Source: Sphingomonas hankookensis (lineage in GTDB: Bacteria > Pseudomonadota > Alphaproteobacteria > Sphingomonadales > Sphingomonadaceae). Taken from it: DNA of 64,000 nt. The notes under the pieces were generated by a model, which had not been told where the DNA came from, searched no databases, and worked only from the letters and a program-made list of their open reading frames with translations. Below, one piece after another: positions 16,372 to 25,177 of this stretch. Every line of letters starts with the position of its first letter. Within the stretch, counting starts at the first letter, position 1. The position numbers and the translations under genes were made by a program. The stretch is taken from assembly GCF_022664465.1 (NCBI RefSeq), contig NZ_JAKREV010000001.1:744001-808000 (forward strand), read 5' to 3'.

Positions 16372-17964
16372 TTAAATGGTGATGTCGGTCGGACGGTTGC
16401 GGCGCATCCATCCGGCGACGAGCATCCGCGTGAAGGTGACGGCGGTGAACACCGAGCTGGCGATACCGAGCAGCAGCACGACCGCGAAACCGCGGATCGG
16501 GCCAGAGCCGAGGATCAGCATGATCCCGCCGGCGATGGCGTGGGTCACGTTCGCCTCGAAGATCGTGCGGCTCGCTTCCTTATAGCCCAGCTCCAGGGAT
16601 TGCAGCACGCTGCGCCCGCGTCGCCGCTCTTCGCGGATGCGTTCGTTGATCAGCACGTTGGCGTCGACCGCGGTGCCGATGGTCAGCACGAACCCGGCGA
16701 TACCGGGCAGCGTCAGCGTGGCGTTCAGGAACGCCATCACCGCGATGATCATCAGGATGTTCAGCACGACGGCGATCGTCGAATAGATGCCGAACCGGCC
16801 ATAGGTCATGACCATGAACACGATGACCGCGACCGTCGCGATGATCGCGGCGGTGACGCCGGCCTTCACCGAATCGGCGCCCAGTTCGGGGCTGACGGTG
16901 CTTTCCTGCACGACGGTCAGGTCGACCGGCAGCTTGCCCGAACGCAGCGCAATGGCGAGCTGGTTGGCGCTGTCGGCGGTGAAGCCGCCGCTGATTGTCG
17001 CGCTGCCGCCGAGGATCGGTTCGTTGATGTTCGGAGCCGAGATCACCGAATTGTCGACGATGATCGCGAACGGCTTGCCGGTATTTTCCTGCGTCACCTT
17101 CGCGAAGCGGCGACCGCCTTCGGCATTGAAGTTGATCGTGACGTTAGGCTGGCCGTTCTGGTCATAGGTCTGGCGCGCATCGGCCAGCTGGTCGCCCGAA
17201 ATGATCGTTGACCGCTTGACCGCGATCGGGGCGCCCTGCGCCGGATAGGGCAGGATCTGGCTTCCCGCCGGGGCCTGCCCGCGGGCGACCGCGGCGGGAT
17301 CGGCGGCGAGGTCGACCAGCTTGAATTCCAGCCGCGCGGTCTTGCCGAGCAGGTCCTTCAGCGCCTTCGGATCGGACAGGCCAGGGACCTGCACGACGAT
17401 ACGGTTGCTGCCCTGCTGGATGATAGTCGGTTCGCGCGTGCCCAGTTCGTCGATGCGGCGGCGTACGACCTCGGTCGCGTCCTTCATCGCATTCTCGACC
17501 GCAAGGCGCAGGCCGGCCTGCGTCGGGGTCAGGACAAAGCGCGTGGTGTCGCGCACCTCGATGTCCCATTCGCGCTGGCCGGTCATCCCGGCACCGCCGC
17601 CGGTCAGCCCCAGCAGCTTTTCACGCGCGGCGTCGACCTGTGTCGCGTCGCGGACCATGAAGCTGATCTGCCCGCCGCGCGTCGAAATGTCGCCGACGCT
17701 GACCCGCGGCGTGCGGCGCATCTCGGTCGCTATCATCTCGCGCATCGCCTCGACCCGCGTCGCGGCGACGTCCTGCGTCTGCGCTTCGAGCAGGATGTAG
17801 CTGCCCCCCGCCAGATCGAGGCCGAAATTGATCGTCGGCGTCGGTACCCAGCCGGGCAGCTTCGCGCGCGTCGCTTCAGGCAACAGGCTCGGCACCGCGA
17901 ACAGCGCCAGCAAAATCACGGATGCCCAGATGGCGATCCGTTTCCAGCGGGGAAAGTCGAGCAT
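16372..17964 (-). CDS. secD: Protein translocase subunit SecD
   Basis: A 530-residue partner of SecF. The N-terminal helix is followed by the large periplasmic P1 domain, starting INFGLDLAGGSYILLEA near residue 45, and then five more helices. The conserved NATLTLPGIAGFVLTIG with TAVDANVLINERIREE near residue 415-435 carries the acidic residue used in proton transfer. Its start overlaps the yajC stop by four bases (atga). Length is standard for alphaproteobacteria. Confidence 0.97.
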   Translation of the reverse strand: MLDFPRWKRIAIWASVILLALFAVPSLLPEATRAKLPGWVPTPTINFGLDLAGGSYILLEAQTQDVAATRVEAMREMIATEMRRTPRVSVGDISTRGGQISFMVRDATQVDAAREKLLGLTGGGAGMTGQREWDIEVRDTTRFVLTPTQAGLRLAVENAMKDATEVVRRRIDELGTREPTIIQQGSNRIVVQVPGLSDPKALKDLLGKTARLEFKLVDLAADPAAVARGQAPAGSQILPYPAQGAPIAVKRSTIISGDQLADARQTYDQNGQPNVTINFNAEGGRRFAKVTQENTGKPFAIIVDNSVISAPNINEPILGGSATISGGFTADSANQLAIALRSGKLPVDLTVVQESTVSPELGADSVKAGVTAAIIATVAVIVFMVMTYGRFGIYSTIAVVLNILMIIAVMAFLNATLTLPGIAGFVLTIGTAVDANVLINERIREERRRGRSVLQSLELGYKEASRTIFEANVTHAIAGGIMLILGSGPIRGFAVVLLLGIASSVFTAVTFTRMLVAGWMRRNRPTDITI

Positions 17965-18308
17965 CAGTCGTTCGCGGGCTTGGCGCCGGCCGGCGGCGTG
18001 ACTTCGGCGATGGTCGCCTTGACCACGCGGATGCGGGTGTTGGCCGCGATCTCGACCTCGACGAAGGCGTCCTCGACCTTCGTCACCTTACCGATCACGC
18101 CACCGGCGGTCACGACCTGGTCGCCGCGCTTCACGGCGGCGATCGATGCCTGCAGCGTCTTCATCCGCTTCGACTGCGGACGGATCAGCAGGAAGTAGAA
18201 GGCGACGAAGATCAGCAGCAGCGGCGCGATGCCGATAAGCGTGCCGAGGAAACCACCCGAAGCCGCAGGAGCGGCAGCGGTCTGGGCGAAAGCGGAAGGT
18301 ACGAGCAT
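17964..18308 (-). CDS. yajC: Preprotein translocase subunit YajC
   Basis: A 114-residue single-pass membrane protein that accompanies SecDF. After a short periplasmic Ala-rich N-terminus, one helix (IAPLLLIFVAFYFLLIRPQ) leads to the conserved RPQSKRMK motif and a small cytoplasmic beta domain with GDQVVTAGGVIGKV. I start at MLVPSAFAQ, the usual N-terminus; 15 upstream codons in frame look non-coding. First gene of the operon, transcribed away from the tRNA-Pro gene. Confidence 0.95.
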   Translation of the reverse strand: MLVPSAFAQTAAAPAASGGFLGTLIGIAPLLLIFVAFYFLLIRPQSKRMKTLQASIAAVKRGDQVVTAGGVIGKVTKVEDAFVEVEIAANTRIRVVKATIAEVTPPAGAKPAND

Positions 18309-18466
18309 TGCTGGCCTGAATGTCCGAAAAAGCGGACGCCGCGAACACGGCATCCTGTCAATTGCGGGCAGCTATCATCTGCACGGGCCCCGCGCAACAT
18401 TTGCCCGTTCGCGCGCTTCGGGCTTGCATGGCGACGAAACCGGGCCTAAACGCGCCCCTCTCTGAT

Positions 18467-18543
18467 CGGGGCGTAGCGCAGCCTGGTAGCGCATCACACT
18501 GGGGGTGTGGGGGTCGCAGGTTCGAATCCTGTCGCCCCGACCA
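18467..18543 (+). tRNA. tRNA-Pro (anticodon GGG)
   Basis: The 77-base gene folds into a full cloverleaf: acceptor arm cggggcg / cgccccg, D-arm tagcgcagcctggtagcgca, anticodon stem tcaca/tgtgg with loop ctggggg giving anticodon GGG, and T-arm gcaggttcgaatcctgt. CCA is encoded. Its 3' part is repeated at 33838-33889, which marks it as the integration site of a genomic island lying immediately downstream. Confidence 0.97.
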
Positions 18544-18547
18544 GAGA
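18496..18547. other. Putative attL of the genomic island (3' end of tRNA-Pro)
   Basis: Bases 18503-18535 are identical to 33845-33877. The match continues through one mismatch to 18547 and backwards with two mismatches to 18496, so 49 of 52 positions agree. The site restores a complete tRNA gene, as expected when a tyrosine recombinase uses a tRNA 3' end. Confidence 0.85.
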
Positions 18548-18606
18548 AATTAACGACTTAGCGTTGCCTGAGACCATCCTGCAGATGGCTAGCAATCACC
18601 CAGCAA

Positions 18607-19035
18607 TCACCGTTTTCCGGTCGGGGTCATTCGACTCGCTCGATGAGCGAGATTGGTGCACTGCCTAATAACTGACGCAGTTGTTGCCTGCGGCTTGCAA
18701 GCCACTCCCTCCTGCTGAGGTAACGACAGGCCTTGCACCCATTGGGGTGACCTATCGATTGCCTCCAGCGATGAAGCTGCATTACGCCAGCCTCCAAGCG
18801 CGAGCACGAAGTGCGTGAGGTACGTAGGGTGCACGGCCAGTGCTGCGGCCTTATCCATTACCGACGTTGCGGCTGACCACTGACTTTCGCTCATCACGGG
18901 AAAGGTCGCCTTCAAGCCGTGCCTGGTCGAGCCATCACAAAGCAGTCGCACGAACCAAAAGAACGCACTCTTCTTCGCTTCTTCGGCATAGTTAACCTTA
19001 TCAGACCGGACAGCCCGATGACGACCTCGACCCAC
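18607..19035 (-). CDS. Hypothetical ORF at the island's left end
   Basis: An open frame of 142 residues with a GTG start. The middle part (AKKSAFFWFVRLLCDG and ALAVHPTYLTHFVLALGGW) looks protein-like, with helices and a balanced composition, but the first 15 residues are Arg-rich and doubtful. Codon use is less GC-biased than in core genes. No motif is recognised. It may be a remnant of a larger island gene. Bases 19036-19237 to its right hold nothing I can support. Confidence 0.35.
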   Translation of the reverse strand: MGRGRHRAVRSDKVNYAEEAKKSAFFWFVRLLCDGSTRHGLKATFPVMSESQWSAATSVMDKAAALAVHPTYLTHFVLALGGWRNAASSLEAIDRSPQWVQGLSLPQQEGVACKPQATTASVIRQCTNLAHRASRMTPTGKR

Positions 19036-19237
19036 ATCCTGTCATTCGCGGCCTCTTTTCGGTTCCCAGAAGCGGACGCTCGTTCATCGCGGCCTCCGAC
19101 GGCGGCTGTGCGCATCAATTTTGCTTATTCGGACAACGAACCGACAATGACGAAAGCAGTCGTCTAGGCGGCTCGGAACCGAGTGTGGCAATCGCTACTG
19201 CACAAAACGCTGAGCTGAAAGTGCCGTTGGGTCGGGT

Positions 19238-19582
19238 TCAGGCGGCGTCGGTTGCTTCAACCATGGCGCGAACCCGCTTCATGCCCTCGTCCGGATTGGC
19301 GTAGACGCCCTCGCTCCCGATGATCACGCCATCCGGCTTGAAGGCCACCAACCGGGCCAGTTCGAGCGGATCGTCCGACGGCACCAGATCGCCGAACGCC
19401 GGATTGCTACTTGGCCCGACCGCCGCGACGAAGTGCTGGTCCACGATGCGCTTGGTGGTTTGGTATTCCATGAAGTAGCCGAGCGAGAAGTCGAGCTTGC
19501 TGAGCGTAGGGTGGTCGGCATCGAAGACGACTGCAAACACCGGCAGGCCCCGCTCGGCCGCCTCAGCGCGCGCGACGTCCAA
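19238..19582 (-). CDS. Thioredoxin-fold-like protein lacking CxxC
   Basis: A 114-residue frame opening with a TTG at 19582, a few bases past the stop of the nuclease gene in another frame. RGLPVFAVVFDADHPTLSK near residue 12 resembles the first strand and active-site region of thioredoxin-like proteins, but DADHPT stands where CxxC would be. FVAAVGPSS and LVAFKPDGVIIGSEGVYANP follow the order of later thioredoxin strands. No ATG is available in frame, so the gene either uses TTG with coupling to the upstream gene, or is the rear part of a frameshifted gene. Function unknown; pairing with the nuclease is inferred from overlap only. Confidence 0.5.
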   Translation of the reverse strand: MDVARAEAAERGLPVFAVVFDADHPTLSKLDFSLGYFMEYQTTKRIVDQHFVAAVGPSSNPAFGDLVPSDDPLELARLVAFKPDGVIIGSEGVYANPDEGMKRVRAMVEATDAA

Positions 19583-19586
19583 ATCG

Positions 19587-20024
19587 TCATGGGGTGGTCG
19601 GAGGAAGAAGCGGTTTGCGCTCTATGACGTCGGAGTCGAACTGGAGGTATTCGAACGTCGGCCGGAGAGCGATAAGAGCCTGGCCGAGCCCGCTGCTTGG
19701 CAGCGTCGAATAGAACGCCACGAAGCCTTGGCAGCGGTGGGTGTCGAGCCGGTCGCGCAGGTTCTGTTCGTCGCCGGGCGTAACGGACAAGCCCGAGTGG
19801 GCCTTGTGCTTGCAGCTGACCAGCCAGCGCACGACGTTGGTTCCGCCAGGCCCAAGCCGTTCCTCCTCGACGATGAGGTCGCGTCCTCCGTCGGCGCCGC
19901 GGTCGGGGTGCTCGACGATCTTGAACCCCTCAGCCAGGAAGAGTTCGCGGGCGAACAGCTCGAAGCTGTCCCGGTCGGGGCCGCCCTGCGCGGGCGCGAT
20001 CGCGGTGAAGTCCAATGCAGCCAT
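19587..20024 (-). CDS. Mrr-like restriction endonuclease domain protein
   Basis: A 145-residue soluble protein matching the Mrr-type PD-(D/E)xK nuclease core: FELFARELFLAEGFKIVE as the opening helix and strand, DRGADGGRDLIVEEE with the catalytic Asp near residue 43, and WLVSCKHKAHSG near residue 63, where S-C-K stands in the usual Q/E-x-K position. Mrr proteins cut foreign, often methylated, DNA. Here the nuclease core is almost alone, with no recognisable DNA-reading domain, so targeting must come from a partner or the family is a stand-alone type. I start at MAALDF (20024). The next ORF begins at its stop. Island location fits a defence role, which is inference. Confidence 0.75.
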   Translation of the reverse strand: MAALDFTAIAPAQGGPDRDSFELFARELFLAEGFKIVEHPDRGADGGRDLIVEEERLGPGGTNVVRWLVSCKHKAHSGLSVTPGDEQNLRDRLDTHRCQGFVAFYSTLPSSGLGQALIALRPTFEYLQFDSDVIERKPLLPPTTP

Positions 20025-20358
20025 GGACGAACATATGGAGCACCGTTGGCGGTTCTTCCATTCCGCCGTTGCGGCTTGCTCAGCCGATGCCAGCGCCGCC
20101 ATCGTAGCGAATGTCTGCTTCACGACGATTACAACCTCGAGCTGTCTGTCCGCAATCGTTCCAGTTTCAGCCCTTTAGCAGAACCTGACCTAACGGCTGC
20201 TTTCGGCAAACGCTCAAGCCGCCGCGAACGACCGCGAATGGATCGTTTGCCCGGCCACCGCCAGTTCCCCAAAACAGTGGTCGCGTAGTCAACTCTCGTG
20301 CAACTTTCACCGGAAAATTCAAACGTGCTCCGAGTCCAGTCGTCGATAAATGTCTCTG

Positions 20359-20376
20359 ATGGCGCTGCTGCGCCAT
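20359..20376. promoter_or_regulatory. Palindrome before the IclR-family gene
   Basis: atggcg, spacer ctgctg, cgccat is a perfect inverted repeat ending 18 bases before the regulator's start codon. IclR proteins bind short palindromes and often repress their own gene, so this is a candidate autoregulatory operator. The rest of the gap (20025-20394) has no supported gene; it is comparatively AT-rich and should hold promoters for both divergent neighbours. Confidence 0.4.
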
Positions 20377-20394
20377 GCCTGCTAGCCGTCAAAT

Positions 20395-21147
20395 ATGGCG
20401 ACCATCATCAAGGACCGACCCACTGTCGAAGGCGTTGCCGCGGCCGAGCGCGCGCTGGAACTGCTGACGTGTTTTCGAACAGGCGATAAAGCGTTGTCGC
20501 TAGCGGAGATCGCCGATCGGACTGGGTTAGTAAAAAGCACCATCATGCGGCTTGCCGTGTCGCTCGAACGGTACAACCTGATCGTCCGGCTCCACGACGG
20601 GCGCTATCAGCTTGGCAGCGGGGTCGTTCGGCTTGGCACCATCTATCAGGACAGTGTTGCACTCGAGGAGCATGTAATGCCGGTGCTGGCGTCGCTCGCG
20701 GTGATGACTCAGGAAACGGCGACGTTCTACGTCCGTCACGGCGACGTCCGGCTTTGCCTGTTCCGGGTCAATTCGCCCAGCAGCCTGCGGCTCGATGTGC
20801 AACCCGGCACGCAGCGGCCGATGGACGAAGCGGGATCCGCGCAGTTGTTGCGCCTGTTCGCGGACTGGCCCGACGAACGGCCGGCGCTGCCCTCGTTGCC
20901 GATCTACACCGTGGGGGCGACGACCCCGCATGTGGCGTCCACGTCGGTACCGGTTATCGGCCAAGGCAATCGACTAGTCGGCGCCCTGAGCCTTGCCGGG
21001 CCCGACGCGCGGCTGACCGAGGAACGCGCGCGGCAGGTCGCGCTGCCGTTGCTCGAAGCGGGACTTTCACTGTGCCGGTCGCTCGGCGGCGATGGCGAAG
21101 CGATCTACCGCGTTCCGGTGGCGATCGCTTCTAACCAAGCCGGGTAA
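20395..21147 (+). CDS. IclR-family transcriptional regulator
   Basis: A 250-residue regulator. The N-terminal winged helix (about residues 10-72) has GVAAAERALELLTCF, the recognition-helix part LAEIADRTGLVKSTIMRL, and the wing LVRLHDGRYQLGSGV-like. The C-terminal effector domain (about 85-240) begins LEEHVMPVLASLAVMTQETATFYVR, the standard IclR linker and ligand pocket. IclR members sense small organic acids or aromatic intermediates and control catabolic operons, so this is the likely regulator of the island's cluster. It is convergent with the cyclase gene and sits next to a palindrome in its own promoter. Confidence 0.92.
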   Translation: MATIIKDRPTVEGVAAAERALELLTCFRTGDKALSLAEIADRTGLVKSTIMRLAVSLERYNLIVRLHDGRYQLGSGVVRLGTIYQDSVALEEHVMPVLASLAVMTQETATFYVRHGDVRLCLFRVNSPSSLRLDVQPGTQRPMDEAGSAQLLRLFADWPDERPALPSLPIYTVGATTPHVASTSVPVIGQGNRLVGALSLAGPDARLTEERARQVALPLLEAGLSLCRSLGGDGEAIYRVPVAIASNQAG

Positions 21148-21192
21148 CGATCGGACGACGCAGTCCGCGACGCGGACCGCGCCCGAACATCG

Positions 21193-22233
21193 TCAGAAGG
21201 TTGCGACCGGGTTGACCGGGACGCCGGTGCCGGTCTTCACCCGGATCGGTGCGACCGTCAGCAGGAAGGTATAGCGTTTCAACGATGCCGCCATACGGGA
21301 CAGGGGGCCAAGATCGGTGTTGTCGATCAGCGGCATACCCAAGGCGACCAGCGCGAAATTATGGACCGGCAGATAATCGTCCGGATTGGTGATCTGGGTG
21401 GTCGCTGGGAAGGGCACGACGCTGAGCGCGGATTCGCTGCCGATCAACGCCACGTCGCGCTTGCGCAGCCATGGAATGACGGACGCATCGAGGCCGGCCG
21501 AGTTTTTCGCGATATCCCACGCACCCTTAGCCGCTTCGCGCTCCCAGCGACCGGTCCGGATGAAGATCGCATCCCCGGAACCGATACGCACGCCGGCGAA
21601 CTTCTCCCACGCTTCGAGATCCTCGACGAAGATCGGCGTGCCGGGTTCGAGATACGCCAGCCCCTTCATCCGCGGGATGTCGACAAGGACGCCACGGGTG
21701 AAGACGCCATCCGCCGCCGCGGCGATGCTGCCGCGTGCCAGACCGCTCGCCATCGAAAAATTCCCGTCCGCCGGGAAGCCGTTATACATCCGCCCGTCGA
21801 AGAAATGATGTCCCAGCGCGTCGAAATGCGTGATCGTGTAGCCGTGCGCGGCGATCGAGAGGAGGTCGGTCGATCCGCTGGGCCGCGTAGGCGGGCCCGA
21901 CAGAATCCGTTGCTGGACCGAAGCCGGTCGGCCCGACGCAGCGCTTTCCGCGCCGGCCATCTCGGGCACGATCTCCCGCTCCAGCGACACCGATATCCCG
22001 CGCTTCACAGTGGCTGCTGCGCGGGTGCGAACGGCGGGCGTGATGAGGTTCAGCGTACCCTTCTCGTCCTGTGGCCCCCATCGACCCCAGTTGCTCTCGC
22101 TTTTCTTCCACTTGTCCATCGTCTGCTGATCGACGGTGTGCGAAGCGGTCCGGTCCTGCGCCGCGACGGGAAAGGCCGCGCCGCCGAGGAACATCCACAG
22201 CACCGAACGGAAAAGGCGCGAAGGTTTTGTCAT
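21193..22233 (-). CDS. Exported cyclase-family (KynB-like) hydrolase
   Basis: A 346-residue metal-dependent hydrolase of the cyclase family (Pfam Cyclase), relatives of kynurenine formamidase and isatin hydrolase. The motif THFDALGHHFFDG near residue 137 supplies the His/Asp metal ligands (family H-x-D-x-x-x-H). Later motifs include GVLVDIPRMKG, GDAIFIRTGRWE and GLDASVIPWLRKRDVALIGS, all in family order. An N-terminal signal sequence (residues about 1-25, ending PVAAQ) places it in the periplasm, unlike KynB itself. The substrate is probably a cyclic amide, lactone or formamide. It follows the receptor gene by two bases, so they share a transcript. Confidence 0.88.
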   Translation of the reverse strand: MTKPSRLFRSVLWMFLGGAAFPVAAQDRTASHTVDQQTMDKWKKSESNWGRWGPQDEKGTLNLITPAVRTRAAATVKRGISVSLEREIVPEMAGAESAASGRPASVQQRILSGPPTRPSGSTDLLSIAAHGYTITHFDALGHHFFDGRMYNGFPADGNFSMASGLARGSIAAAADGVFTRGVLVDIPRMKGLAYLEPGTPIFVEDLEAWEKFAGVRIGSGDAIFIRTGRWEREAAKGAWDIAKNSAGLDASVIPWLRKRDVALIGSESALSVVPFPATTQITNPDDYLPVHNFALVALGMPLIDNTDLGPLSRMAASLKRYTFLLTVAPIRVKTGTGVPVNPVATF

Positions 22234-22235
22234 GA

Positions 22236-25067
22236 TCAGTACTCCGCCCGGATGCCGATGCGGAACATGCGGCCGACCGTGTCATAGAGAAAGGGGTTGG
22301 TGACAATCGCGAGGTTGCCGGCGAGCGGCGCGATGCGCGGTTCGGTGTTCAGGATATTGCGGACGTTGAAGTACAGCTGCCCGCCTTTGCCCATTGCCGG
22401 GATGTTGACCGCGAGCTGTCCGTCCAAAAACGCCTGCGGTGCCACATCACGGAAGCCCAGCTGCGCCGGCGTCCGCGACACGTCATAGGTGCCGCCGCCG
22501 ATATAGCGGCCAATCAGGGTGAGATCGAATGTGTCCTGGGTATAGCCGATCTGTGCCTGTCCCCGCCATTTTGGCTGGCTGTCGACGATCGAGCCGGCGA
22601 CGTCGCGCGTGACGAGCCCGGGCGCCGAGGTGGTGAAATGGTTCACCCGGTTCGCGACAGCCCGCAGCGTCAGCTGCCCGCGCCACCAGTCGATCCAGTC
22701 GGCCATGGGCACACGGTACGATGCCTCGATATCGATACCGCTCGTTTCGAGCCGCGAATAATTGATCGGGGACGACCGGAACGCGGTCAGGTTCCCCGAT
22801 GCGTCACGCGTGCTGAGCGCGCAGAAGTCGGCCGCTCCGGCAAAGCACTGGTCCAGCGCGATCTGGTCGGTGACGGTCGCGATCGCCCCGTCGATCCGCA
22901 GCTTGTAATAATCGACCGAAAGCTGAAGCCCCGGGACGAAGGAAGGGCTGAAGACTCCGCCATAGGTTAGGGTTTCGGCGATTTCTGGCTGAAGGGCGGC
23001 ATTGCCCGTCGTCAGGCTGGAGACGTTCGATACCAGAATGTTGCCACGGAACGGGTCGCGCACCGACGACACATTCTGCCGACCGCGCGAAAACAGTTCG
23101 TTCAGATTGGGGGCGCGAATGTCGCGCGACCGTGTCAGTCGCAGCCGCAGGTCGTCGACCGGCTTGTAGGTGACACCGCCCTTCCACGTCGTCACCGCGC
23201 CGCTGGTGCTATAGTCCGTGCGACGAACCGCACCGTTCACCTCCAGCAGGTTCAGGAGCGTCATGTCGCGGGCCAACGGCACCACCGTCTCGGCATAGAA
23301 TTCGCGGATGTCGTAGTCGCCGGACCAAGGCTGCTGGTTGCCGATCTTGTATCCGTTCTGCACCGACAGCGCGTCCGACCGGACCCGCGCGGTTTCGCGG
23401 CGATATTCCGCCCCGACCGCCAGCGACACCGGCCCGGCCCAGGTCGCGAAGGGTTCGCCGGACAGGTTGAGCGCAGCCGCCTGCTGCGTGGTACGGATAT
23501 AGGCGGGACTGTCGCCGTTCACATAGGCGAGCGCCGCCTGCGACGGAGCGCCCACCCCGAATGGATTGAACGGGACGCATCCGTTGGTCGGATCGCTCAG
23601 GGTCGAACGGCACACCACCGCGCCCGACGCGGTGCGGACCGCGTCCACGGCACGGGTAAAATTGCCGATCCGGTTCGTCGTCTTGACGATGTTGGTATTG
23701 AGGTTCTGGCCCCACTGATAATAGCCATCGAGGCTCCACGAGCCGACCTTGCCTGCGAAACCGCCAACGACCCGCGTCGTCCTGTTGCGGTTGTCGGTAT
23801 GGGTCTTGCCGTCTTCCAGATCCCACCGCGTCATGGTCAGGCTGGTGACGCCGCGTGCCAGCATCTGGTCGCGAACGGCCTGCGGCAGGAACGCATTGTC
23901 ACGCTGGATGGTGATGAAGGCGGTCTGCGCGGCCGAGCTGTTGTGGACGTTGGGGCCGTTGATATAGTCGGAACGCACATCGCCATAGCTTGCTTGGACG
24001 AAGACGTTCCATTCCGGCGTAACGTCGAACGTGGCATGGCCGAACACCGCCTTGCGTTCGAGCGGGCGGTTGATCTGCTGGATGATGCCGTTGTCGATGC
24101 CGTCGCCGCCGACCTGCGTGCCAGTGCTGGTCAGGGTACCGAAGTCGAACGCGCGGGGCGAGCCGTCGGGGTTGAAGGTAATCCCACGAAAGCTGGCATT
24201 GGCGGCGGCGGTGCCGCCATTGCCATTCAGGATCAGTCCGCCATAGCTGCTGACCAGGCGGACATTGGCCGCAAGGATTTGCGTCGGATCGGCTGCAGTG
24301 CCGGCGGCGCCCGGCCGGGTGATAACCTGATAGCCGCTGCGCGCCCAGCGACGGGCATCCCCGTCGATGCCATCGTTGCGAAAATATTCCCCGCTGACAA
24401 CGATGCGACCGCGATCGTCAGCAAAGCGCGTACCGCCGGTCAGGGTCGCGACGAACTCGCGATTGTCCCCTTCGGACGAGATGCCGTACTGCGCGCTGCC
24501 CTTCAACCCCTTGAACCTGGTGTCGATCACGAAGTTGACGACGCCGGCAACCGCGTCCGATCCATAGGCCGCCGAAGCACCCCCGGTGACGATGTCGACC
24601 CGTTCGACCAGTGCGGACGGGATCAGGTTCGCGTCTACGCTGCCGGTAATGTTGGTCGACACGAAGCGCCGCCCGTCGACCAGCGTCAGCGTCCGGGTCG
24701 CGCCGAGGCCGCGCAGGTTCAGGAAGCTCTGCCCGCCGCCCGCGCTGCCCGAATTACGTTGCGTGCCGGACGTGTTCGTCAGCGCAGGCAAGGTCCGCAG
24801 CGCATCGGCGATAGTCGAGGGCGACGATTTGGTCAGTTCGCTGTTGCTAAGCGAGGTGACGGGAGTCGGGGCGGTATAGCCCGGCCGGCTGACGCGCGAC
24901 CCGGTAACGACGATGTCCTGTCCGCTATCGGTCGGATCGGCCGGGGCGGCATCGGCTGCGGTCTGATCCGCCTCGACGGGGGCCGGCGATATCTGCGCCG
25001 ATGCGGTGGATGCCGCGCCGGCGATACCCAGTGTCGTGGTCGCCAACAAAATGGCTGTGCGTTTCAT
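22236..25067 (-). CDS. TonB-dependent receptor (island copy 1)
   Basis: A 943-residue outer-membrane receptor: signal peptide (about 1-25, ending ASTASAQ), TonB-box-like QDIVVTGSRVSR near residue 49, plug domain with STIADALRTLPALTN and the RTLTLVDGRRFV strand, then a long barrel ending GIRAEY. The plug motif GGASAAYGSDAVAGVVNFV is that of the large oxidised-substrate/oligosaccharide-type receptors abundant in Sphingomonadaceae rather than of siderophore receptors. It is a clear paralogue of the receptor at 25901-28807. Its stop codon almost touches the cyclase start. It probably imports the substrate of this cluster. Confidence 0.92.
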   Translation of the reverse strand: MKRTAILLATTTLGIAGAASTASAQISPAPVEADQTAADAAPADPTDSGQDIVVTGSRVSRPGYTAPTPVTSLSNSELTKSSPSTIADALRTLPALTNTSGTQRNSGSAGGGQSFLNLRGLGATRTLTLVDGRRFVSTNITGSVDANLIPSALVERVDIVTGGASAAYGSDAVAGVVNFVIDTRFKGLKGSAQYGISSEGDNREFVATLTGGTRFADDRGRIVVSGEYFRNDGIDGDARRWARSGYQVITRPGAAGTAADPTQILAANVRLVSSYGGLILNGNGGTAAANASFRGITFNPDGSPRAFDFGTLTSTGTQVGGDGIDNGIIQQINRPLERKAVFGHATFDVTPEWNVFVQASYGDVRSDYINGPNVHNSSAAQTAFITIQRDNAFLPQAVRDQMLARGVTSLTMTRWDLEDGKTHTDNRNRTTRVVGGFAGKVGSWSLDGYYQWGQNLNTNIVKTTNRIGNFTRAVDAVRTASGAVVCRSTLSDPTNGCVPFNPFGVGAPSQAALAYVNGDSPAYIRTTQQAAALNLSGEPFATWAGPVSLAVGAEYRRETARVRSDALSVQNGYKIGNQQPWSGDYDIREFYAETVVPLARDMTLLNLLEVNGAVRRTDYSTSGAVTTWKGGVTYKPVDDLRLRLTRSRDIRAPNLNELFSRGRQNVSSVRDPFRGNILVSNVSSLTTGNAALQPEIAETLTYGGVFSPSFVPGLQLSVDYYKLRIDGAIATVTDQIALDQCFAGAADFCALSTRDASGNLTAFRSSPINYSRLETSGIDIEASYRVPMADWIDWWRGQLTLRAVANRVNHFTTSAPGLVTRDVAGSIVDSQPKWRGQAQIGYTQDTFDLTLIGRYIGGGTYDVSRTPAQLGFRDVAPQAFLDGQLAVNIPAMGKGGQLYFNVRNILNTEPRIAPLAGNLAIVTNPFLYDTVGRMFRIGIRAEY

Positions 25068-25177
25068 GATACCCTCTCCCCGGCTCGTTGGCCTATGCAG
25101 TTTGGTCGACGTGTTTGATCGTTCGACCCTCGGGTCCCGCCTGCCGACGTAGTTCGTCGTTCAGGCAGGACCGATCA

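Noticed and set aside
20025-20394. Minus-strand frames of 69-87 codons before the IclR gene
   Set aside because: No conserved text, no ribosome site, and the stretch is better explained as a divergent promoter region.
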